Positions 6,001-11,596 of a stretch of 11,596 nucleotides of DNA are shown piece after piece. The translations under genes and the position numbers were made by a program. Under the pieces are notes generated by a model. The model had not been told where the DNA came from. It worked only from the letters and a program-made list of their open reading frames with translations, and made no database searches. Positions within the stretch are counted from its first letter, which is position 1. The number at the start of each line of letters is the position of its first letter. This stretch comes from Labilithrix sp. (GTDB taxonomy: Bacteria > Myxococcota > Polyangia > Polyangiales > Polyangiaceae): contig JAQBQL010000027.1 in assembly GCA_028287035.1 (NCBI GenBank), positions 1 through 11,596 of the forward strand, read 5' to 3'.

Positions 6001-7857
6001 GCCTGCGTCGCGCGCACATCGTCCGCCGGTGGACCCGTTGCCGGTCATCGGCGGCATCGGCAGCCGGTAGCTGACGCGGGCGCTCGGCGCGCCGTAGTCC
6101 CACGAGCCTCCGCGGAGGACCCCACGGCCGTTCGTGGCGAGCGCCACCCGCGGGTCGACCAGCGTGGCGGCGTCCCCCTCCGGGGCATACGGCTGGTAGC
6201 CGTCGGCCACCCACTCCCAGACGTTGCCGGCCATGTCGAGCGCGCCGCTGGGGCTCGCGCCCTCCGTCGCCAGCCCGACCTCGGCCGTGCCGCGCCGCTC
6301 GCTGCACGCGCCGGTGACGCCGCTGACCACGGCCTGCGCGCACGTCGTCGGCGCCGCGTCGCCCCACGGATAGAGCCGCCCGTCGGTGCCGCGGGCCGCG
6401 AGCTCCCACTCCGCCTCGGTGGGGAGCCGCTTGCCGACGAACGCGCAGTACGCCGCCGCCTGCCCGCGGTCGATGCAGTTGGCAGGATGCGAGGGCCGCT
6501 CGGCGGCGGTGTTGCAGCCCCACGTGCCCGTGATGAGGAGACCCTCGTGGTTGCGGCTCGGCGTGCACTCGCGCGCCTCGACGCACCGGGCGTACGCATC
6601 GGCGCGGATCTCCACGCGGTCGATGTAGAATGCATGGGTCACCTCGACGCGGTGTGCGGGCTTTCCTTCGTCCTTGCCGCCCATGACGAAGACCGCCGGC
6701 GCGACGAGCACCATGTTGGAGGCGAACGAGCTCACCGTCGCCCGTCCATCGGCCTTCGGCGGCGGCTCGGGTGCCGGCAGCGGAGGAGCCACGCTCGCCG
6801 GCGTGGGAGCCGTCGCCGAGGGAAGCGCGGTGGGCTTCGGCGTCGCCTGCGGGGTCAGCAGCCGCGCGATGAGGATGCCGACCCCGAAGAGCGCCGCCGC
6901 GCCGAGGACGAGGGCGAGCCAGCCGAGGCCTCGTGAGCCGCCGAGCCCCTCGCTGCTGCCCGACCCCGAGGTCTCGGCCGCGGGGGCGAGCTCGGGGAGC
7001 GCGGCGTGGAGGGCGGCCCAGAATTCCTTCACGTTCGGGTAGCGCCGCCGCGGGTCGACCGCGAGCGCGCGGGTGAGGACCGTCTCGACGGCCGCCGAGG
7101 AGTGCGCGCCGCGCGCCTTCAACGTGGGCCGCCGCGCGAGATCGCTCGTCGCCAGATAGAGCTCGCCTTCGTCGTTGCCGACGAGCGCGCGGGTGCCCGC
7201 GACCATCTCGACGACGACGAGCGCGAGGCCGTACACGTCCGTGGCGGGACCGATCGCCCCGTACGCCGGCTTGAAGTGCTCGGCGGCGCCGTATTCGGGC
7301 GCGAAGGGCGGGGGCCCCGCACCGAGGCGCGTCGCCAGCGTCGAGGCGGCGACCTTCAGGGTGGTGCGCCCGTCGCCCTCGGCGAGCCAGAGATTGGCCG
7401 GCCGGATGTCTCCGTGGAACGCGCCGAGCTCGTGGACGATGCCGAGCGCGCGCGCCGCCGGCTCCAGGATCTGCACGGCCTCGCCGAGCGACACCGGACC
7501 CTGCTCGGCCATGAGCTTCGCGAGCGAGCGTCCGGCAAGCCACTCGAACACGACGTAGGGGAGGGGACGGCCGGCCGGGCCGCGTTCGATGCCCGAGGCG
7601 AGCACGCGCTCCACGTCGCTCGACCGCTGGGCGATTGCCGCGAGCGCGGCGCACTCCTTCACGAAGGTCGCCTCGGCGGTCTCCAGCGCGCTGCCCGGGA
7701 GGCCTTCCGGGACGCGCGGGCACCGGATCACGACGCGCGCCCCGGTATCGACATCCCGGCCGCGGAGCACCCGCCCGCCGTCGTGACCGGGCCCGGCGTC
7801 CTTCTCGATGCGGTAACGCCCGCCGAGGACCGTGCCGACCGTGTCGCCTCCGGTCAT
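5980..7857 (-). CDS. Pseudokinase-TM-SUMF1/FGE-like domain protein
   Basis: 625 aa in three parts. Residues about 10-285 have the Ser/Thr kinase fold but with lost catalytic residues. The VAIK lysine is Arg 45 (VVIR), the HRDLK loop reads HGDIRPAN (148-155), the DFG is replaced by AST (171-173), and the glycine loop is irregular (AGPGHDGG, 21-28). Fold markers such as TDVYGLALVVVEMVAGT (206-222) and DPRRRYPNVKEF (268-279) remain. One membrane helix (about 311-334) and a Pro/Ala-rich linker (338-370) follow. Residues about 380-617 form a SUMF1/FGE (C-type-lectin-like) domain: RLPTEAEWELAARG (478-490), YPWGD, DMAGNVWEWVAD (541-552), LRGGSW (581-586), GRCARD. The copper-binding cysteine pair that follows GGSW in true formylglycine-generating enzymes is absent, so it is probably a binding or structural domain outside the membrane. 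The start ATG overlaps the mscS-like stop (ATGA), with GAGGAG 14 bases upstream. Kinase-FGE fusions are known (chlamydial Pkn1). Likely a transmembrane receptor or scaffold. Confidence 0.9.
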   Translation of the reverse strand: MTGGDTVGTVLGGRYRIEKDAGPGHDGGRVLRGRDVDTGARVVIRCPRVPEGLPGSALETAEATFVKECAALAAIAQRSSDVERVLASGIERGPAGRPLPYVVFEWLAGRSLAKLMAEQGPVSLGEAVQILEPAARALGIVHELGAFHGDIRPANLWLAEGDGRTTLKVAASTLATRLGAGPPPFAPEYGAAEHFKPAYGAIGPATDVYGLALVVVEMVAGTRALVGNDEGELYLATSDLARRPTLKARGAHSSAAVETVLTRALAVDPRRRYPNVKEFWAALHAALPELAPAAETSGSGSSEGLGGSRGLGWLALVLGAAALFGVGILIARLLTPQATPKPTALPSATAPTPASVAPPLPAPEPPPKADGRATVSSFASNMVLVAPAVFVMGGKDEGKPAHRVEVTHAFYIDRVEIRADAYARCVEARECTPSRNHEGLLITGTWGCNTAAERPSHPANCIDRGQAAAYCAFVGKRLPTEAEWELAARGTDGRLYPWGDAAPTTCAQAVVSGVTGACSERRGTAEVGLATEGASPSGALDMAGNVWEWVADGYQPYAPEGDAATLVDPRVALATNGRGVLRGGSWDYGAPSARVSYRLPMPPMTGNGSTGGRCARDAGDGERDD

Positions 7858-8906
7858 CGCTCGCGCCGCGGCTCCTCGATGCGGCGGGCGGGGATGGCGA
7901 GGACGGCGCCGGCTTCCTCCACCGCGCGGATGCACTCGAGCAGCAGATCTTCCCGGATGCGCGCGAACTCGCCCGTGCTCGTCGTCTCGACGGGCGCGGC
8001 GACGTCGATGTCGAACGACCACTCGCCGAGCGCCCCGAGCCGCACCGAGGCGTCGTCGCGGCTGACCGAGGCATGCGCCAGCAGGCGCGTCTCGAGCGAC
8101 GCGATCACCGCCTGGATCTGGCCGATGCTGGTCTCGCGCGAGAGCGCGAGCTTCGTCGAGAAGCGGATGCGGTCGCGCGGACCGAGGGACTCGACCCTCA
8201 TGTCGGCGAGCTTGCCGTTCGGGATGATGACGAGCGTGCGCTCGACGGTGCGGATGCGCGTCGAGCGGAGCCCGATCGTCTCGACCGCTCCCTCGATGCC
8301 GTCGACGCGCACCGTGTCGCCGACCTTGAACGGCTGGTCGGCGAGGATCGACACCGAGCCGAAGAGGTTCTCCACCGTCTTCTGCGCGGCGAGGGCGAGC
8401 GCGACGCCGCCGATCCCGAGCCCGGCGATGACCGTCGTCACGTTGTACCCGAGCTGCGAGAGCGCCACCATGAGGGCCAGCGCGCCGACCACGATCCGGC
8501 CGAGCGTCACGCCGACGTCGGCGATCGATCGGACGTTCGCATGAACGCGCGCCCACTTCGCCCCTGCGACCTCGTCTCCGGCGATCGTCACGGCGCGGAG
8601 GAGGGCCCAGAAGAAGGCGAGGTAACCGAGCGCCCGCAGCACCCGCGTCACGATCTCGTGCGCGTGGGGCGTGAGCGGCAGGTAGGGAAGGCCCGTCCAG
8701 AACGCCGCGAGCGCCCAGCCCATCGTGATCGGCGCCCGGAGCAGCGGCACGAGGCGCGCCGCCCAGGCCTGGCGTGACGCGAGGCGACGCGTGATGCCCA
8801 CCGTCAGCGCGGCGAGCAAGCGCCCCACGAGATAGGCCGCGGCGGCGAGGAGCGGGAGAGTGACGAGCCACGAGGACGCCCCCCACATCGCCGCCGCTGC
8901 GCTCAT
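7854..8906 (-). CDS. MscS-family mechanosensitive ion channel
   Basis: 350 aa. Hydrophobic helices lie at about 12-37, 57-78, 86-108 and 130-152. They are followed by the pore-lining helix TVIAGLGIGGVALALAAQKTVENLFG (158-183) and SVSILADQPFKVGDTVRVDGIEGAVETIGLRSTRIRT (184-220). This Gly/Ala-rich helix plus beta domain is the hallmark of MscS (pore helix TM3 and the vestibule beta domain), and NGKLADMRVESLGPRDRIR continues the usual pattern. Members open under membrane tension and release solutes during hypo-osmotic shock. The number of helices before the pore is larger than in E. coli MscS, a common variation. ATG 8906 is taken; ATG 8888 is an alternative, and an AAAGGAG further upstream is too far away (about 21 bases) to decide. 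It is followed through a 4-base overlap by the pseudokinase gene and is divergent from the kinase at 8967. Confidence 0.92.
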   Translation of the reverse strand: MSAAAAMWGASSWLVTLPLLAAAAYLVGRLLAALTVGITRRLASRQAWAARLVPLLRAPITMGWALAAFWTGLPYLPLTPHAHEIVTRVLRALGYLAFFWALLRAVTIAGDEVAGAKWARVHANVRSIADVGVTLGRIVVGALALMVALSQLGYNVTTVIAGLGIGGVALALAAQKTVENLFGSVSILADQPFKVGDTVRVDGIEGAVETIGLRSTRIRTVERTLVIIPNGKLADMRVESLGPRDRIRFSTKLALSRETSIGQIQAVIASLETRLLAHASVSRDDASVRLGALGEWSFDIDVAAPVETTSTGEFARIREDLLLECIRAVEEAGAVLAIPARRIEEPRRER

Positions 8907-8952
8907 TCCGCGGGACTCTACCTCAAACTCCTTTCCCCGCGAGCCCGGTTGT

Positions 8953-8959
8953 AAAAGGA
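8953..8959 (+). promoter_or_regulatory. Ribosome binding site AAAAGGA fixing the TTG start at 8967
   Basis: AGGA at 8956-8959 is 7 bases from TTG 8967, an ideal Shine-Dalgarno spacing. The ATG that overlaps it (8959) is in another frame and stops after 12 codons, so it cannot be the start of the kinase. This site supports a non-ATG start for the gene. Confidence 0.6.
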
Positions 8960-8966
8960 TGGCCGC

Positions 8967-10919
8967 TTGGTCGAAGAGCGAGATCCCGCGCTGCTCGTGA
9001 CGTTGAGCGAGGAGGAGATCTCGCGCACGCTGCGTATGACGGGCGCCGATCTGGAGAGCGTCGCGCGCACCATCGCTGCGAATCCGGGCTCCACGATCGA
9101 GCCGGCGCACCGGGCCTCCTCCGACGCGCGCGGTCGCCGCGCCGTGGCGGGCCTTGCCGCCGACGTCGGCGCGGGGCGCGGGATCATGACCGGCCTCGAC
9201 ATGGGCGCGACCATCGGCGAAGGCGGCATGGGCATCGTGCGCATGGCGACCCAGCGTTCGCTCGGCCGCACCGTGGCGGTGAAGACGCTTCGCGAGGGCA
9301 AGCACGACGACGCCGCCACGCTTCGCCTGCTTCGCGAGGCATGGGTGACCGGCACGCTCGAGCACCCGAACATCGTGCCCGTCTACGACCTCGGCCTCGA
9401 CGAGACGGGCACGCCCGTCATCGTGCTGAAGCGCATCGAGGGCGTGGAATGGGCGGCCGTCATGCGGGATCCGGAGGCGGTCCGCGCCCGCTACGGGGCG
9501 AAGGATCTGCTCGAGTACAACCTCCGCATCCTCGTCCAGCTGTGCAACGCGGTCAGCCTCGCGCATGCGCGCGGCGTGCTGCACCGCGATCTGAAGCCGG
9601 AGAACGTCATGATCGGCAGCTTCGGCGAGGTCTACCTCGTCGACTGGGGCATCGCGGTGAGCCTCGATGAGACCAAGGCTGGTCGGTTGCCGCTCGCCGC
9701 CGAGCAGAACGAGATCGCCGGAACGCCCTGCTACATGGCGCCGGAGATGCTGGGGGCGCTCGGCACACTGTCGGCGCGCACCGACGTGTACCTGCTCGGC
9801 GCGATCCTCCACGAGATCCTGGCGGGCGCGCCGCCCCACGGCGGCACGTTCCGGCAGATCGTCGCCTCGATCCTCCTGTCGAGCGCGGCGTATCCGCCCG
9901 AGGTCCCGGGCGAGCTCGCCGCCATCGCGCAGCGAGCGATGGCGCGGCAGCCCGCGGACCGCTTCGCGTCGGCCGACGAGCTCCGCCAGCGGCTCGAGTG
10001 GTATCTCGGTCATCGCGGGTCGCTCGCCATCTCGGCGGAGGCGCAGCGGCGCCTCGAGGAGATGCGCGCGCTCGTCGCCGCGGAGGAGGCTGCCACGTCG
10101 AAGCACGACGCCCTCTACCGTCTCTTCACCGAGGCCCGCTTCGGCTTCCGCCAGGCGCTCAGCGCGTCGCCCGAGAACGAGGCGGCGCGCTCCGGGCTGC
10201 GCGAGGCGATCGAGACCATGGTGCGCTTCGAGCTCGCCCGCGGGGCCGCCGAGGCCGCGGCGGGCGTGCTTGCCGAGCTCGAGGAGCCGCCGCCGGCGCT
10301 GGTCCGCGAGATCGCCGGTGCGCTCGAGGCCCGCGCCGACGAGAAGCAGAAGATGAGCCACCTCACGCAGCTCGCCGAGCAGCTCGACCCGTCGACGGGC
10401 CGGCGCACGCGAGTCACGGTGGCGGGGGCCCTCGGCATCGTGTGGATCATCTCCCCGCAGCTGCTGCGGATCGGCCTCGAGCGGCACCCGACGTGGGAGC
10501 CGTGGAGGAACCTCGAGATGACGGGCGTGATGATGGGCGTCGCGGCGCTGCTCATGCTCTGGGGACGCCAGTCGCTCATGAAGACGCAGGTGAACCGCCG
10601 CATCGTCGCCGCCGCCGCGATCATGTTCGGCATGCAGCTCGTCCTCGAGCTCGGGCTGTCGCGCGCGCCGGTGCCGGGCGCGACGAACCTCGCCCTGCAC
10701 CTCGTGGTGTGGGCCACGACGGCGGCGTGGATCGCGCTCGGCATCGACCGGCGCTGCTGGCCGGCCACCGCCTCCTACTGCGCCGCGTTCCTCGTCGCGA
10801 TGTCCTGGCCCGCCCTCGTGTTCCACGCGATGAGCGCCGGTAGCGTGGTGCTGCTCGTCACGGTCCTCGTCGCGTGGTGGCGCCCCGCCGAGGACCGGCC
10901 GCGCTTCCTCTCCCGGTGA
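8967..10919 (+). CDS. Ser/Thr protein kinase with six-helix C-terminal membrane domain
   Basis: 650 aa from a TTG start with a well-spaced AGGA. An N-terminal extension of about 75 residues precedes the kinase domain. Its residues are complete: GEGGMG 84-89, VAVK Lys 106, HRDLKPEN 206-213 with Asp 208, and APE 258-260 in GTPCYMAPEML. The metal-binding motif is DWG (226-228) instead of DFG, a variant seen in other bacterial kinases and compatible with activity because Asp 226 is kept. TDVYLLGAILHEILAG (272-287) and ADRFASADELRQRL (330-343) complete the C-lobe. A helical, Ala/Glu-rich region (about 355-470, possibly TPR-like or coiled) is followed by about six membrane helices (483-502, 516-533, 546-564, 573-592, 599-618, 622-637). 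This differs from the usual single-anchor kinase and suggests a multi-pass membrane sensor. It is divergent from the channel gene (60 bases apart) and abuts the convergent gene at 10920. Confidence 0.93.
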   Translation: MVEERDPALLVTLSEEEISRTLRMTGADLESVARTIAANPGSTIEPAHRASSDARGRRAVAGLAADVGAGRGIMTGLDMGATIGEGGMGIVRMATQRSLGRTVAVKTLREGKHDDAATLRLLREAWVTGTLEHPNIVPVYDLGLDETGTPVIVLKRIEGVEWAAVMRDPEAVRARYGAKDLLEYNLRILVQLCNAVSLAHARGVLHRDLKPENVMIGSFGEVYLVDWGIAVSLDETKAGRLPLAAEQNEIAGTPCYMAPEMLGALGTLSARTDVYLLGAILHEILAGAPPHGGTFRQIVASILLSSAAYPPEVPGELAAIAQRAMARQPADRFASADELRQRLEWYLGHRGSLAISAEAQRRLEEMRALVAAEEAATSKHDALYRLFTEARFGFRQALSASPENEAARSGLREAIETMVRFELARGAAEAAAGVLAELEEPPPALVREIAGALEARADEKQKMSHLTQLAEQLDPSTGRRTRVTVAGALGIVWIISPQLLRIGLERHPTWEPWRNLEMTGVMMGVAALLMLWGRQSLMKTQVNRRIVAAAAIMFGMQLVLELGLSRAPVPGATNLALHLVVWATTAAWIALGIDRRCWPATASYCAAFLVAMSWPALVFHAMSAGSVVLLVTVLVAWWRPAEDRPRFLSR

Positions 10920-11252
10920 TCAACGCAGCTTGCAGGTGACCTTCGGGACGAAGGCCTGCGACGGTGACGCGGAGAACGTGACGAGCTCCGCGGTCTTGCC
11001 CCTCGGCACCTCGGCGAGCTGCGGCTGCGGGTTCACGTCCGTGGAGACCGTGCAGGATGCATCCTTCGTGCAGCCGTTCGTGACGATGACGACGTGGTTG
11101 TATCCGTAGGGGACGTACCGCGCCTGCGCCTCGACCCGCACGCACGCGGGCAGCGCAGGGGCGCCGGCGTCCTCGGCAGCCGCGGGTCCGGTCGCGAGGG
11201 CGACGGTCAGCGCGGCGGCTCCCCAACCCGCGAGAAACGTTCCGGTTCGCAT
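10920..11252 (-). CDS. Small secreted four-cysteine protein
   Basis: 110 aa. The N-terminus MRTGTFLAGWGAAALTVALA ends in GPAAAED, a Sec signal peptide with cleavage after AAA near residue 26. This decides ATG 11252 over upstream in-frame starts that would bury the signal. The mature domain of about 84 residues has Cys 37, 61, 67 and 107, enough for two disulfides. Its beta-like pattern is RYVPYGYNHVVIVTNGC, then TVSTDVNPQPQLAEVPRGKT, then TFSASPSQAF. I do not know a named family. Its stop codon directly abuts the kinase stop: the two TGAs form TGATCA on 10917-10922. An inverted repeat lies 22-47 bases upstream of its start. A periplasmic or extracellular location is inferred from the signal. 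Confidence 0.8.
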   Translation of the reverse strand: MRTGTFLAGWGAAALTVALATGPAAAEDAGAPALPACVRVEAQARYVPYGYNHVVIVTNGCTKDASCTVSTDVNPQPQLAEVPRGKTAELVTFSASPSQAFVPKVTCKLR

Positions 11253-11273
11253 GCCCCGAAGGGTGGCCGCGTC

Positions 11274-11299
11274 GCGCGTTTCCGGCAAGGAAACGGCGC
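11274..11299. promoter_or_regulatory. Inverted repeat in the divergent promoter region
   Basis: CGTTTCC (11277-11283) and GGAAACG (11289-11295) are a perfect 7-base inverted pair around GGCAA. Allowing one unpaired base (G11296), the arms extend by GCG (11274-11276) against CGC (11297-11299). It sits 22-47 bases upstream of the secreted-protein start and about 100 bases upstream of the lipoprotein start. It could be an operator or the base of a leader hairpin. The repeat is seen; the role is inferred. Confidence 0.4.
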
Positions 11300-11401
11300 C
11301 GATCGCGCGAGGATCTGCGCAACCACACGAACGCACCGATCCGCGGCCGAGACGGGCACGGGACGAGTCGCGGGCCGGGCCCTCGACCACTCTGCCGCGC
11401 C

Positions 11402-11596
11402 ATGAGCCGCCTTCCCTCGATTGTCGCTCGTCTGCCGTGGCTCGCGCCCGCGCTCGTCGCGCTCGCGCCGCTCGTGGCGTGCGGCAGCGACGATGGCTCC
11501 GGAGCCGTCACCGGCACCGAGACCACCACCGGCGCCCCGTCGACGCCCAGCGCGCCCGCGCCCGCGCCCGCGCCGACCGGCACCACGCCCGCGCCT
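11402..11596 (+). CDS. Lipoprotein, N-terminal part only (runs off the window)
   Basis: 65 codons are open from ATG 11402 to the right edge. The signal sequence (MSRLPSIVARLPWLAPALVALAP) ends in a canonical lipobox LVAC with Cys 27, so signal peptidase II processing and lipid anchoring are expected. Asp at +4 or +5 (CGSDDGSG) follows the cysteine. The visible mature part is a Thr/Gly/Ala/Pro-rich linker ending in Ala-Pro repeats, typical of the tether that precedes a folded domain in myxobacterial surface lipoproteins. No functional domain is inside the window, so no function can be assigned. No clear ribosome binding site is seen, and the gene is divergent from 10920-11252. Confidence 0.8.
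   Translation, partial: MSRLPSIVARLPWLAPALVALAPLVACGSDDGSGAVTGTETTTGAPSTPSAPAPAPAPTGTTPAP
11552..11575 (+). repeat. Hexanucleotide GCGCCC tandem repeat
   Basis: Three perfect GCGCCC units (11552-11569) and a fourth with one change (GCGCCG, 11570-11575) encode consecutive Ala-Pro pairs in the lipoprotein linker. A unit of six bases keeps frame when copy number changes, so slippage would vary tether length and not switch the gene off. Confidence 0.75.

Noticed and set aside
7854..10826. Very long reverse-strand reading frame continuing upstream of the channel start through the second kinase
   Set aside because: The upstream half is an Arg/His/Glu-rich shadow of the kinase coding strand. Homology begins only at the MscS helices, so the gene starts near 8906.
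10858..11586. Reverse-strand frame across the lipoprotein start and the secreted-protein gene
   Set aside because: It is the antisense of the lipoprotein signal and linker. The forward lipobox and the reverse signal peptide in another frame explain the region.

Overview
The window is a very GC-rich, densely packed stretch of chromosome. It encodes two eukaryotic-like Ser/Thr kinases, one degenerate kinase joined to a sulfatase-modifying-factor (SUMF1/FGE-like) domain, and several exported proteins or lipoproteins. This mix is typical of myxobacteria (Myxococcota, probably the Polyangiales side); the taxonomic call is inference from gene content and composition. No rRNA, tRNA, CRISPR array, insertion sequence or prophage gene is seen. 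No stretch longer than 300 bases lacks a gene.

Left part (1-4448). A truncated exported protein reads leftward off the window edge (1-453). A 156-base divergent intergenic region with repeated GTGCCGC/GCGGCAC elements separates it from a rightward row: a membrane Ser/Thr kinase (610-2028), a spermidine-synthase-like methyltransferase overlapping it by 4 bases (2025-2672), a DUF47/PhoU-like Pit accessory protein (2789-3430), and a PiT phosphate transporter overlapping that by 8 bases (3423-4448). A bulged hairpin at 2717-2750 lies between the methyltransferase and the phosphate pair, which may therefore be a separate unit. The DUF47-Pit pair is the best understood part: low-affinity, ion-coupled phosphate uptake with its regulatory partner.

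Middle part (4453-8906). A leftward exported protein or lipoprotein with a PrcB-like domain ends 4 bases from the transporter. A small two-helix membrane protein (5761-5970) converges on a leftward pair: an MscS-type mechanosensitive channel (7854-8906) followed, through an ATGA overlap, by a pseudokinase-TM-FGE-like protein (5980-7857). A bulged stem at 5962-6000 spans both stop codons and could be a two-way terminator.

Right part (8967-11596). A second, apparently active kinase with about six C-terminal membrane helices starts at a TTG codon with a good ribosome binding site, divergent from the channel gene. It abuts a small leftward secreted four-cysteine protein (10920-11252) with no bases between the two stop codons. 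A truncated lipoprotein gene with a clear lipobox (11402-11596) runs off the right edge.

The most unusual module is the translationally coupled MscS channel and pseudokinase-TM-FGE protein, with an active multi-pass kinase transcribed divergently beside it. A membrane-stress or envelope-sensing role is suggested by this context but not shown.
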